Shown one piece after another: positions 1-15,179 of a DNA stretch of 64,000 nucleotides. The position numbers and the translations under genes were made by a program. The first letter of the stretch is position 1. The number at the start of each line of letters is the position of its first letter. The DNA is from Channallabes apus (lineage: Eukaryota; Chordata; Actinopteri; Siluriformes; Clariidae). The stretch is from the NCBI GenBank assembly GCA_030522415.1, contig CM060104.1, positions 27,490,431-27,554,430 on the forward strand, written 5' to 3'. A model generated the notes under the pieces. The model saw only the letters and a list, made by a program, of their open reading frames with translations. It was not told where the DNA came from and searched no databases.

Positions 1-910
1 CCAGATTTGCATTTTCATCTTTGTGAAATATTTAGCCCAGTGGTGTCACTGAGAACTCTTCAGTGAGAAGAGTTGCTAAAATAACAGAAAACCTGAATTC
101 AGAGCTCTGGATGATAATAATAAGGTCCGGCAATTCATATGGAAATCATCGGCACCCTTTCCAGTCCTAAATGAACCCTTGCTGTTGATTTGCCCTCGAA
201 TTACTCCTGGCTCGGTCGGCCGTTGTGGCTCGCCTGCTTGTTTTTATTTATGTGGGAAAATAATTAGGCCTCGTTCAGAGAAGAGCACATACTCTCCACA
301 TCAATCGTGTGAAAATATCGAGCTCCATGGTCTGCGTTTTATGAGGCTTGGCCTGCTCTTTGTGTTTGATTTCATTAAGAAGCACTGACATTTTAATTTA
401 TTAGGCACGCAATCACAGAGCTGCCTCTACAGTCAGGATCATTCGTCGGCTTTTTAATTTGGCTGCGAGGTCGGGTAGGAAAATGAGTTTAAACATAAAA
501 GCAATGTGCATGCATGGTTGTTAAGGTAAAAGGCTTTTTTTTTCTCCCTCATAGCGAGTTCTTCTAAAGCTGGAGCTGAAAGACATTCCCTTTGTTCGTT
601 CCTTAAACATTCAGAGAAAAGATAACTCCACTGACTGACAATTACATGGCAGCAAGGCTGAATTCAGGTCATTTCTTGGACAATGTTGTTTCTTTATGTG
701 TGTGTGTGTGTGTGTGTGTGTGTGGCAAAGATATCCAACAAAGGCTTTAGCAGAAAGGAAGGAACGTGAAGAAATTACCATTTTATGTCTCCAGAGGTGA
801 GAGCCACCTCGCTGCAGAGCTGAAAGATAAAAAAGTTTATTACATTAGGGCTTTAGGGAACAGAGACCAGATTTAAAGAACGATTGTATTTTAACCAGAG
901 AATCTGGCCT

Positions 911-947
<37 letters not shown>

Positions 948-2974
948 AATTGATTTTGACTTAGACAGCATTTAAAGTTCCATCTCAGCCTCAGGCCGGC
1001 ATATCAGAATAATCCCCATCTTATCAAGTTTTCTAAAGCTAACTGACACTTAAGAAAAAAAAAGTCATGCAATCGCTATCTGAGATTCTGCCTCAGTGGG
1101 CCATATACAGAGTGGCGTTAAGCACACAGTGAGGATTTAATGCCGATATTCAGATCTCAGATGTACAGTACTGTACACTAAGTGCAGACTTAAATGCTAT
1201 TCGGAGGTAATGCAAGAGCCATGCATGGGGTTGGAGATTATTAATATTTCCCTGTAAGCCTAGCAGATGAGCGCTCAGCTTATCCTTCTAACAGTGGAAA
1301 TGTTATAGCGTTATTGTGTGAATTTGTCAAATCAAAAGATTGACATAACATTTGGGTTACACATTACAACATCATGACCTTGATTAGTATCGTGCATGAG
1401 TTCATGAGTCAGAGCATGCTATGAAAAATGAAAAAAGTGAAATAACAATGTGCTGAATCAAGTGCTATTTATTACTGTACGCTGCCGAATGAGTGTAGAG
1501 TGTAAAAGAGTGAAGCAATTTTGTTCAATTATACCAAAAAACTGTCATGATTACAACTAGGACTTTACATGGAGTGTCCAAAAATCTGCAGGTTAGGGTA
1601 ACTGGAGATCCCAAATTAGCCATTGTGTGTATACTGTATGTGTGCCTATTCTTCGCCTTAAGCATGTGTGTAACCTGATTCTGAATACAAGAAACTTTCC
1701 ACACGTAAATACTGTATTGATGCTTTAAACTAGAATCACTGATTATGGCCCTATTGAATTTTAAATTATAGACTTGACTGTCTAGCTCCTGTTTTGCACT
1801 GAACTAAACTGACAGGTCACCACACAATCTATTATTTTGGGAATTACCTTCTCAGTACGTGTCCTGAAAATGGCTTTTAGTGTCTCTTCTGACAGTTAAT
1901 CTTATTCTCATCCGTCTGCTTGATATTTTTTATTTCTCCAGTTCTTATTCTTCCTCTGATTTGTTCAAATTGAAACACATACCCAGGTTAGGGCTAATCT
2001 TCAGTTCTAATTTTACGCCCTGCTAGTTTGTGTCTATTAGATTCGTCTGTCCTTTTTTGTTTCTTGCTCACAGTGTCTGCTTGTGCTGGTTTTAGGTCGT
2101 GTATTTTGTGAGCATTTTGAATTCATGGACGTGGATTTGCATTTAATTTGCTCAAGAGTTCTTGGGTAAATGAAGCGATTCCAAATGAACATTATGAACT
2201 TGTTCAACCCCAAGCCTTGCCCGGTCAACATAAAAAAAATATATATTATTATTACTATTCCTGATTTATAATTTAGGACTACTTTAACATATGAATGTAT
2301 TCTATTTCAGCAACATGTGCTCAATATGAAAGTTAGGATGACTTTCATAAAGTTATGTTGAGATAATGTTAAATAAGCGACCCAACGGCAACCTTAAACC
2401 AACAAAGTTGTAATCTTTATTTGGAGCATTTATGGTGATTAACATCCATTCGCACCTCTTCTGACCACAACCACGGTCACGAGTCTAGGATTCCGATTGA
2501 AGATTGGGACAGACACAACAGCTTCCCATATACAGTGTGCGTCTCTCCTCTCGTGTGGCTCTTAGTGCTGTAATGTTCTCTGTTTCATTTTCTTTTGGAA
2601 ATATAACCATGAGGTCCATCTTAGCTTCTAAATTACTCTACTACAATATGCTGCAAGCACAATATCCAAACTACTAAGCGGGTTTTTACCCTTTTGCCTG
2701 CTTTACAATGTAAATTGCAATTTTGGTAAATTTTTGTGCTTTTTTTTTGTGCTGCTCATTGTTATTTACACTCATTTACTATCTTTAACAGCATGCCCCC
2801 TAGTGGTCCAGTGATAAACATGCAGTGTTCTCATCACAGTGACTGGAGCTTGACTTCTCCTCCCTCCATCGGTTTGGTATTAATAATAATGTTTGCAACG
2901 TTGTATTGGGGCATTCGTTCACTTTCGTCATGTAGCCAACACTTCATCTTGTTCATCTCATCATCACGTAGTCA
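1..2974. other. 3' flank of olfm3, no gene recognised
   Basis: AT-rich non-coding DNA downstream of the olfm3 stop codon. It holds a (TG)n microsatellite at 697-724 and a 32-base T run at 914-945. The open frames here are short, overlap on both strands and show no family motif. I see no RNA gene or named repeat. Confidence 0.6.
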
Positions 2975-3150
2975 GGGCCAGGTGTAGCTCAGTGGTTAAG
3001 GCATTGGACTACGGTACGGACGATCCCAGGTTCAAACCCCACAACCACCAAGTTGCAAGGCCCTTAACCCTAACCTGCTCAGATGTGCAATGAGATAAAA
3101 ATGTAAGTCGCTCTGGATAAGAGCGTCTGCCAAATGCCTAAATGTAGTCA
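2975..3150 (+). mobile_element. tRNA-derived SINE
   Basis: The head looks like a tRNA: an A-box-like TAGCTCAGTGG at about 2987 and a B-box-like GGTTCAAACCCC at about 3030. The body carries the GCAAGGCCCTTAACCC segment, and the tail contains TCGCTCTGGATAAGAGCG followed by TCTGCCAAATGCC, a core I know from widespread fish SINEs. The A and B boxes imply RNA polymerase III transcription when intact. It is not a tRNA gene, because the acceptor stem does not close and the SINE body follows directly. Confidence 0.75.
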
Positions 3151-4495
3151 ACGCTATTCTGACATCACTTTGTCAGATTCATTCTCCATAATGTTGCTAC
3201 CACAATTAAAAACTCGTTCTCAGTGGGTTTCTATTGTTTACCATTACACTTATAAACTCATAGTCAGTAAATCCTTGTGCATGTTATTGTGTCTTTTTCC
3301 TTGATGTCTGTTGTTTCACTGAAAGTCACTTTATTTTGTTGAGGAACTAGCAGTGCAAGAGTCAGGATAATGAAAAATACTAAAATAGCATATACACTTT
3401 TTGTTATGGCCTCCAGTAACACCAATAATAGTTTATTACTGTAGCATAGTTTAATAGCGTTTATTATGTTTGAAGATAATATACAATACATATATGCACA
3501 CAATATGTATGTACTGTACTGTAAATGAAACATAAGACTCTTCTCATGAACTTTGTGTAAAATCATTTATCTGAATGGCATTAAGACCTTAGTTGAGAGA
3601 CTCCTGTATAAACCTGCCACTATGTGCTTCATCCTTATTAAAGTCAACATTCAATAATGAGACTTTATCAAAAATGCGTGTGCAGGGTTTTTATTTAAAA
3701 TCAAAAAGTGGTCAAGCAGACGAGGGCAAAATCATGATTGAAACAGGTGGGCTTCTTCACAGCTTGTGAGGGATCAAACAGCACGAAAAGCATTAACAGA
3801 GCTCAAACACCTGGAATCAGGAATTAGAAATGGTACAGGGACAGGAAAGAAGCCGAAAACATAAAAGCTATATCTGTAAATTGTTCCAGATTGAAAAATG
3901 TATTTTACAGTATGATGTCAATAATCTTCCAAGGAGCCCTAAATTCCAGTCCTGAATTGTTCACTTCCTGCATGGTGAAAATGCCCCCTTTACTTATGAC
4001 AAAAATGACCTACAGTATGACACCCATCGTAAACGATCATCATTTGGAGGAAAAAAGACAAGTGTCAGGTGACATTAAGAACTAGCAGTCGATTGTTGAT
4101 AGTCAACAAGAAATACCTGCCAAATAGTAGCAATGGATACTCGATTGACAACAGATTGATGTATGACAACACAGTAGATGCTGGAAAAACAAATTGTCAG
4201 TGGTTATCTTGAGTGCATGCATTAAAACAGCTAGTTGGACAAGTTACATCAGTCAATCGAATCGTGCTGATGAAAACATCTGTTTGCAATTTATCTACTT
4301 ATTCAAAGCAATTCCTGTAATTAATTCTTTTGTCACAAGTATAAGGGCTGCTTAAGCGACGACCTTATGTTAAATTACCACTATAACAAGGTTTGTGGAG
4401 ATCTTTGTTCTATCATTTAAGTTTTTTTCTTAATGCTGCAAACAAATGACAATGTAAAGTAGATTTATAATAATAATAATAATAATAAAGATGAT
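3151..4495. other. Intergenic, nothing recognised
   Basis: AT-rich sequence with only short chance open frames on both strands. A short (TAA)n run lies near 4468-4488. I see no gene or named repeat. Confidence 0.5.
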
Positions 4496-4850
4496 GATGG
4501 CATGAGGGCTTAGAGTGGTTAGAACTGTCGTCTTGCACCTCCTGTTTCTAGGTTTGATTCTCACCTTGGGGTCTGTGTGCTTGGTGGGTTTCCTCCTGGG
4601 TTCTCCAGTTTCCTCCCACAGTCCAACGACATGTAGATTAGACTAATTGGCGTTCCCAAATTCCACATAGTGTGTGAATGAGCGTATGAGTGTGTACGTA
4701 TGTGTGTGCCTTGCGATGGATTGGTCCCCTGTCCCAGGGTGTACCCCGCCTTGTGCCCCAAGTCTCCTGGGATAGGCTCCAGGCTCCCCGCGACCCGGAA
4801 TACAGGATAAAGCGTTATAGACCATGAGTGAGTGAGAGTGAGTGAATAAT
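4496..4850 (+). mobile_element. Interspersed repeat with tRNA-like head (copy 1)
   Basis: Copy of a family seen at least eight times in this window. The head reads like a tRNA (AGTGGTTAGAACTGTCG, then GGTTTGATTCTCACC). The middle has GGTTTCCTCC and CCTGGGATAGGCTCCAGG. The tail is ACAGGATAAAGCG followed by GAGTGAGTGAG repeats. Other copies lie at 20460-20585, 25180-25555, 26645-26985, 44340-44690, 56440-56560, 58860-59015 and 61435-61592. A tRNA-like head with a short tandem tail suggests a SINE, but I cannot name the Repbase family. Confidence 0.65.
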
Positions 4851-5496
4851 AATAATAATAATAATAATAATGCAAAAACGGTACACATTTCTACTTAAAT
4901 TCAATGTTTGGTTTTATTTGTACCTTTCGTTTTCTATAAGCAGAATAGGATATCATATGTAAAAATGAATAAATAAATAGATAAATAGATAAATAAATAA
5001 ATAAAACATTAGCTACTTAATTTTGACAAGTTTCCAAACAGAAATTGCTGGAGCAGAAACATATAAATACCATTTCTTTCCTTAAGGAACTGAAATGAAA
5101 ATAAACAGTTTGGAAATCACACAGACTTTGGGAAGTGTATGTGTAATCCGGGTCATTTTCCAGAGATTCTGTGAATGCACAAATGACATGGACAAATGAC
5201 GTGGGAGAGAATTCAGGTGTATTAAGTTTTGATTAAATGTGAGTTTTTCTGAGGATTCGGGAAGTTTGTGATTTTACACTGAAGTTATTAAGTTAATTCT
5301 AATTATTCTATTAACACTTGAGACATGAACAGAGGTGCCAATATTTAAGGTTAAGTTTACATCAGACTATTACTGACAAACAATAATAACTAATAAAAGT
5401 TGTGCAAATCTATTTATTAGTAGATCATTCATCTTTTTAATAGCAATATTCACCGAGAAGAAACAGATCACTAACATATCAAAATTTATGTAAATA

Positions 5497-6004
5497 TACA
5501 CTATATCCTCAAAAGTTTGTGCACCCCTGCCCATGACATGAATATGTCCTTGTTGAATATCTCATTCCAGATGTTTGTTTGTTTTTTACTCTTCTAGTGT
5601 GCTCCACTCTTCGGGCAAGACATCTCCACATGTTAGAGCGTGGCTGTGAGAATTTGTGTTCATTCGGCTACAAGAACATCAGTCAAGGAGGCTCCAGCTC
5701 CAGTTCATCCCAAAGGTGATGGATGATTCAGTCAGGTTGAGTTGAGCCAGGGCTCTGCACAGGACACTCAAACTCTCCTACTATAAATTTAACACACCGT
5801 TTCTTCATCGAGCTGGCTTGTGTACTGTTGTCATGCTTGACCAGTTTTGGACGAATTTTTAGTTCTCAGGAAAACTGTAATCCTTCTGCGTAGAAAGACA
5901 TCCCTAGAGAAGTGTGTCCTTCCAGAGGTTGTGGGAAGAGTTTGGAGAAAGAACAATAGGTGTGATGGTCATGGAGTGCGCAAACTTTTGGGCATACAGT
6001 ATAG
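5497..6004. mobile_element. Tc1-like non-autonomous element with TIRs
   Basis: About 508 bp bounded by imperfect inverted repeats of about 30 bp. The left end reads TACACTATATCCTCAAAAG, and the right end reads TATACTGTATGCCCAAAAG on the other strand. The interior resembles, in reverse, a decayed Tc1 transposase segment (the stretch around 5700-5760 has the stop-riddled remains of a DDE-region open frame in related elements). The ends match a common teleost Tc1/mariner family. No intact transposase remains. Confidence 0.65.
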
Positions 6005-8690
6005 TTGATATCAGAACCAGTAAGTATCTTATTTCAGTTTCAGTTGTATGAAACCTTCAATATGTATCTGGTTGCTTATAAAGTAAAAAAAAAAAAAAGA
6101 TCTGTTCATGTCTCAGCGTTTATGCACCAATAGATCCTATGGGTGTTTAATTATAAATGCTTTGTTAGGGATTTAAAAAGCATAAGTAAGAAAGTTTCTA
6201 AAGTATGTAAGTAACTAATCATCTTGTTAACACTATTGGCTGCAGGTACATTTAATACTTTCTCTGTAAGTCACAATTTGCACCACGGATGTTTTCATGT
6301 TTTGCAGTATGAACACTGATTTAATGCAGATTCTCAGACCGAGCGAACAGGAAATAATAACAAACGCAAATGCCATCAATACTTAGAGGGGAGGAAATGC
6401 TGGAGGGCTCACGGCTGCTTTCCTCGTTTTTCCTTCACTGTGGGGTTTTTATTGCTGTCTGCGGAATTGAGAATGAGAGCCAGGAGTGCTGTTTGATTTG
6501 TTCTTTGCTTCCACTATTTCCCACTAACTGCTTCTGAAGCAGCTGTCACGTCACTGCAGGAAAGGGAAAATTTGCAGATCCATCTGCAAAACTAGCAGTT
6601 AGGAAACCAATCAGGACAGCTACACGCCTTTTTTATTTTTTTACTTTTCTGAAAATAGAGCTTAGTATTACCGGATAAACTTGTGACCTTGCGTGATTGC
6701 TTGATTAGATTCGCGAGTCGGAGTTTTGCTTAGCTTGAGGCAGAAGAATCAAACTGGTGTGGGTGTGGCTATGAAACAATCAACGCTAATTGGTGGAAAA
6801 CATATGGAAGAACTATTTTAATCAACTGTAAAGCAACAATAAAAAAAGAAAACCCCACAGAGGGCATATAATAATGCTTTGTGTAAGTGCGTGTGGGACT
6901 GAAGGTCATTAGTATGTGATAGCACAGGTGTGGTGGAGGCATAAAGGAAATCCCGGAGGTGCTGCCATTTTCTCCTGCTGAACTGCCTGGCAGCATTTAA
7001 ATTCCCTTTGTGCTGGCAGACAGAGGATCTTGACACCGACATGAGAGGAAGAAATTGCAGCTAAGGGACTCCAATCATCGCTGCTCCTCTGCCTTTCATG
7101 TTGATTGAAATTGCAGAAGAGCCGCACTCAAAGTCATCAAAGGAAACGCGTGACAATTTCTGATTCGAGAGAGCCGGCCCTGTCACATGACTCAGCAAAA
7201 AAATAAAAAATAAAAAAAAACAGTCCTTATCTTATAGCCTTCGTCATTTCAATCATTCTCTGTCGTTTATATGCTCTTGACTACTGAATTTATACGAAAT
7301 TATTTAAAGAATAACCATCTAAACTGGTCATTAATGTACTTCATTTAAGCAAGTAATTCAGACAGACATGAAGAATTATACCATCGTTCACATTCGGTTG
7401 ATATTTAGATGCTTTATACAAACAAACACCTAATCAAGTTCTTGCCAAAAAATAAAATGGACTGAATTGAATATTAAAAACATATTCCACAAGACAGCTA
7501 TCTCCTTTTTAACACCAGGACAATAATAAATTACATTGAATAGAAAAAAAATATACAGTATATCTACATTCATGCAGGAAAAACGTCTAAAAAGCTGCAC
7601 AAAACTAACTGATGTGAGGTAAGGCGTGGTTGTTAACATAAAGAACTGAAGAAGTTCAACTAAATTCAGTTTTACATTCATTCATTCATTCAAACATTTC
7701 AGGCCGTTCTTATCCATTTATTCAGCAGAACATCATTTTGATTTGTCATTCAATTTGTCTCTTTTTGTCGCTCATTGTCGAATAAAAAAGGGAAAGACTC
7801 CAGCGTATCTCTCTGTTTATCACTTCTTATCCATCACATTCCTCCTGCTCCAGTTTCCATTTTGTCCTCATCAGACTTGATGATAATGCGGTTTAAGAAT
7901 AATAATAAAATCATATTTTAACCACTGAGCCATCTTCACAAATGCCTCGTGAGCAATAAAACCGTGCTGCAGTGGCCTGGCTCCTCTCTGTACTTAGAAA
8001 TTGCCCGTATGAATCATCTAGAGTTTACATGAAGTGACATGAGCGTGACGCTGAAGATGACATGATCCGTTACACTCAATCAAGGTTATTTAACTTGCCC
8101 TAACCATTAACCATTATTGATTTGTTCTTTGTCACATTACTAATTAGACGTCATTTCTCGAATAATGTTCTGCACCTTTCAGCTAAAATCTAATGTGTAA
8201 ATGCACGTGACTGGCTGCCTTTTATTTTTCTTTCAATTCTACATCTGGATCATGTTGATATCACCTGACCTACAGTAGGTAAATCCTAAAGCAAAAAAAA
8301 TAATAATGATGCAGTGGAGTTTATGAATTTGATGGTTGTCCTTGCTGAGAAAACTGAACACGCTGTAAACAACAAACAACTTTCCATCTTGTTACACATG
8401 GTCTTTGAGTTGTCAAATCCTCCTTTGAATTTTCACATCGTCTCTGGTTTGTTCTGGTCCTTCATCAGTTTCTTCCCCCCTCCAAATTGTATCAGTAGGT
8501 AGATTGGGTATGTTAACTTGTCTAGCAATTTGCTGGCAGTCCATCAAAGGTGTATTTTTGCTTCACACCCAATGTTTCTTAACAAGCTCTGGAGCAGCAA
8601 TACCCATGACTGGATAACAGGGAAGTTCAGTTCAGTTTGCGTGTTATAGCCACTTCACTTTTCATGAATTGTGTTTGTTTTTGATGATGT
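6005..8690. other. 3' flank of olfm3, nothing recognised
   Basis: Mixed AT-rich and moderately GC sequence. The stretch 6340-6560 and the stretch 6900-7180 are less repetitive than their surroundings and could be conserved non-coding DNA, but the sequence alone cannot show that. No gene, RNA or named repeat is visible. The distal 3' UTR of olfm3 may extend into the right part. Confidence 0.4.
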
Positions 8691-9087
8691 CGTAGCCTGT
8701 GCCATTAAAGACCTTGTGGGTGTTGTTTCAGATGAACAAAAAAAAAGCCACCAGACCTTTCTTCTCTGCTTTTATTACCCTTTTTACATCCTGTCCTTGG
8801 TTTTTGATGAGCAAGTTTAGAAAGAAAATAGCCTTGAGAAAATCATCTCATAGCTCTTTTGTGTTCTGTGTAGATTTGGATAAAATAGTCGACCATAATG
8901 TTGAAGATGACCTGGTGGATCCTGTTCCAGGCAAACAAAAACACACGGTGTCATAGCCGCGGAGCACCCGACCCCTATCTTTACCATTAGTGTCTAAATG
9001 AATAACGTGGTAGGACATGACATTGAAGATGGCCATTGTTCCAGGCAAACAAGAAAAATAAACTGGCACAGAGATTCTCGGTTGTTT
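8690..9087 (-). repeat. olfm3: olfm3 3' UTR with decayed copies of its C-terminal coding segment
   Basis: Immediately 3' of the olfm3 stop codon on the minus strand lie two degenerate copies of the segment that encodes the protein end. Copy A (about 9008-9047) reads AWNNGH, then after a small deletion, in a shifted frame, NVMSYHVI, compared with NVTLYHVI in the gene. Copy B (about 8870-8938) reads AWNRIHQVIFN, compared with [11 protein letters not shown]. Both share the GCCTGGAAC start. They are open only in part and are not functional coding sequence. They look like old tandem duplications of the exon end retained in the 3' UTR. Confidence 0.6.
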
Positions 9088-12273
<3,186 letters not shown>

Positions 12274-12539
12274 CTAGATTCCTGAAGGCAATTTCATGGC
12301 GGCACTGATAATGCGTGTTGCTGTGTTCTGCATATTAAATCAGAAATATGAAACCGCTTTTGTATTAAGGCTGTTTGGTGGATTGTTAGTAAGGTTTTTT
12401 GGTGACAGTTTTATGATTGCTGGTCTATTGGAAGAGCAGTGATCCATGGTTGTGGTGCCATTGGTGTCACATTAAAGGTAAATTAAAGATACTTTACAAC
12501 AACTTCACCTTTCAGTTAAATAAACTGAAGCATTCAATT

Positions 12540-12607
12540 ACCTGAACTTCTGTCATACATCCCCAAACGCAAAAACACTTAACTGTCTAGAACCTCTTTG
12601 TTTGTCT
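12540..12607 (+). mobile_element. Tc1-like remnant, left part (split by DIRS)
   Basis: This short stretch (CCCCAAACGC, then CTAGAACCTCTTTGTTTG) resembles the interior of a common fish Tc1-like family, by recalled consensus. It continues on the far side of the DIRS element at 17173-17445. It is read as the target into which the DIRS element inserted. The match is weak and unaligned. Confidence 0.35.
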
Positions 12608-12630
12608 GTTCCCTAGCAAGGCTACACTCG

Positions 12631-12799
12631 ATGCTGCGTGAAAACGCTATGGGAACCAGTTTGTCGCGTTGCCGGTCGTTGAAGCATGCTGTGAAAACAC
12701 GCCAAAGTTTTTGGCTATATATAACCTCGACAGGTGACGTCATCTGATTAGATGTAGGTGGAGGTTATAAAAACAGGTGAGCCGGCAACGACCTCAGAT
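12631..12799 (+). repeat. DIRS left inverted terminal repeat with promoter-like motifs
   Basis: Left arm of the perfect 169-bp inverted repeat. It contains TATATATAACC and GGTTATAAAAACAGG (TATA-like) and a palindromic TGACGTCA (CRE-like) at about 12736. In DIRS elements the left repeat drives transcription of the internal region; the motifs fit that role, but start-site use is inferred. Confidence 0.7.
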
Positions 12800-13995
12800 C
12801 ATTTGTCTTCAGCCTTGTTGTGAAGCGTGCTTGTGATAAACCAGCAAAATAGGAAGGTGTTTAACTCACCGATTTGACGAGTTTAAATCCCTCCGTGTGT
12901 GATAATCCATATCGGAGTGCGATCTCTACACTGCTTCGACTAGTGCTGCGCGCGCCGCGCATTCCGTGAGAAGCTGCGAGCCGCCGCGCGTTCCTGGCTT
13001 AAAACTCGTGCATCTGACAGAGCTGCGGCAGACGGAGGTAAGAAAACTCCTTTCTTCCGCGCTGTCATCACGAGGATTCCTCTCTTTTTTACCGGAGATG
13101 AAAATAGCCTTAAGCACTAAAACAAGCAGTAGACGGCAGCTTCTGTCGGGTGGCCGGGGGGCGGAGCCTCAATGACGCGCTCTCTCCCCCCCCACCCCCT
13201 CTCAGCTCTCTTCATATGAGTTAACCCTTTCATGGAGTAGGCTGTATTCATGCTGTGTTTTTCATGCCATCGACTTATTTGTTTATTTAAATATAGTCGA
13301 TATGGAAACGCGGCATTGTATGATGACGCCCAGATAGCAGAGACGCTTCACAGGCTATCTCTCTCCTGGGACATCATCCTCCCTGGTAAGCTTATACTTC
13401 CTTTCTAGCTGTGTAGACTTTTATCTGCCCTAGAGGGAAAAGCTTTCAGGCAGTGGGTCAGCTTGGTGCTGCACTGCACACAGGAGGTCAGACTGATTTA
13501 AAATATATATATATATATACATATGCGTGTATAAAATAAATGGGGGTGGCCCCCCCAATAGGGAAAGGCACCCAGAATTCCTTTTTAACGAATATGTGTT
13601 CTCCCTGGCACCCCCAGGAGGTCGGTGTTTTGCTCCGCCACCACTGGTGTTCGGGCAACACCAGTCTCCAATAGGCTGTTAGTTCTTCGGTTTTTCCTGC
13701 CATGCTTCAGGATGCCGAACATCTAACATCCCCCCCCCGTTTAACCAAGCTGCCGAAACTTTTGCCCTTTTAGGAGAAACTGGCAGCGTGGAAGCTACTG
13801 CCAAGTATATCTCCTTGGGTACTAAGCACTGGAGAGAGGAACTACAGGATTCAGTTCTCACTTCACCTTCTGTGTTTTCAATGGCGTGGCCTCCACTTCC
13901 ATGAAACCAGAAAGTGCGCATCTGCTGACAGGCTGCCGGGGAAGGGGGCCATGGAACATGTTCCCCCACCAGACAGTGAGTCAGGCTACTACAGT
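12800..13995 (+). pseudogene. DIRS 5' internal / gag-like region, decayed
   Basis: Region between the left repeat and the reverse transcriptase, where DIRS elements carry their gag-like ORF1. It is GC-richer than the surroundings (CpG-dense around 12940-13060). No long frame remains; short open pieces occur at 12966-13175 and 13886-14080. A stretch near 13740-13870 could be the gag C-terminus by position, but I recognise no motif. Confidence 0.45.
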
Positions 13996-14660
13996 CGGTA
14001 TTCTTGGTTCCCAAGAGGAACGGGGGCTGCGTCCAATATTTCAGATTCTGCGGGCTCTCCCGCTACCTGAAAATCAATGAATACAGTTCAGTTCTTGACT
14101 GTAAAGGTGATTGCTCTCAACCCTACCAAGCGATTGTTTCTGACAATCGATTTAAGGACGCTTACTTTCATACAGAAACATTGCCACAACACAGGGAGAT
14201 CCTGAGGTTCGCTTTCGGGGGCGAAGCTTACCAGTATCGGGTCCTTCCATTGGTCTAGCTCACCCGCACACACACAAAATGCACGGATTTAGCCCTGGCT
14301 CTTACGGGAGTCCCAGGGCATCCGGTAGCTAGTGCTTCGACATCAGCATGTCGTCCTAGCTCATCTCTGTCCTCAGGACTGGGACCCAACGCCACGAAAG
14401 CGTGCTCTTTCCTGTGCAGAGGACAACACATTGGGTGCTATATGGGATTCCGTCGTAAGCGGGCACAGCTGTCTCCCGCTCGTATCGAACCCATTCTCAA
14501 CACCCTCAAGGAGAACAAGCTAGACCAGAAAGTGACCATCACTTTCAGACATCCTAGCTCTCATGGCAGCTGTATCCACGGTGACACCTTTGGACCTTCT
14601 GCACATGAGAGCATTCTAAGTTGTGGCTAAGAACCAGGGGATATCACTAGGGCCAATCCC
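13996..14660 (+). pseudogene. DIRS reverse transcriptase, decayed
   Basis: Frames at 14004-14258 and 14442-14630 preserve RT signatures of the DIRS group. These are a MVPKRNGG start, FKDAYFHTETLPQHREILRF, FAFGGEAYQYRVLP, and then in another frame LSPARIEPILNTLKE from the connection region. The catalytic YxDD motif expected near 14310-14340 is not found; that stretch contains stops and frameshifts. The enzyme would copy element RNA in an intact relative; this copy cannot. Confidence 0.8.
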
Positions 14661-14699
14661 CAATATGGGTTACGCGCCAGGTGCTTCGTACCCTTTCTA

Positions 14700-15143
14700 C
14701 GTGGTTCAGACCCCGGTCTCTACTCTGGGTCCCACTCTAAGTTCATCTTGTCGTCGCTGAGGCTAACGACAGATGCTTCCCTCATAGGCTGGGGTGCGGT
14801 CTCTGATGACTGTCCAGCCCAAGGGAGCTGGAGAGGCTATCTTCTCGCATGGCACAGCAATTGCCTCGAAATGATGGCTCTATTTCTGGCCCTAAAGCAC
14901 TTCCTCCAGCAGTTGAGAGGCTGCCATGTCCTAGTGCGGGGGACAACACTATGGCAGTCTCATATATTATCGCCAGGGCGGACTGTGCTCGCGCCGCTAA
15001 CAGCTAGCGCACCAGGTTCCTGTCCCTCAGAGCGATTTACATTCCAGCATGGATGCGGGAGCAGTAGTACTGTCCAGTCTATCTCTGACACACGGGGAAT
15101 GGTAACCCCACTCCGAAGTAGTCAGGGAGAGATGTTCATGTAG
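14700..15143 (+). pseudogene. DIRS RNase H domain, decayed
   Basis: The frame at 14748-15143 opens with LTTDASLIGWGAVSDD, the first RNase H catalytic Asp region of DIRS pol. It continues with WHSNCLEMMALFLALKHFL, carrying the catalytic Glu. After about residue 65 (HVLVRG in place of HVLVRTDN) the next catalytic Asp block is lost and the frame drifts. Together with the preceding RT it identifies the element class. Confidence 0.8.
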
Positions 15144-15179
15144 AAAGGCAGACCTCTTGCCTTCTAAGATATGCTTCGC

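Noticed and set aside
2984..3055. Possible tRNA gene
   Set aside because: A and B boxes are present, but the acceptor stem does not pair and a SINE body and tail follow.
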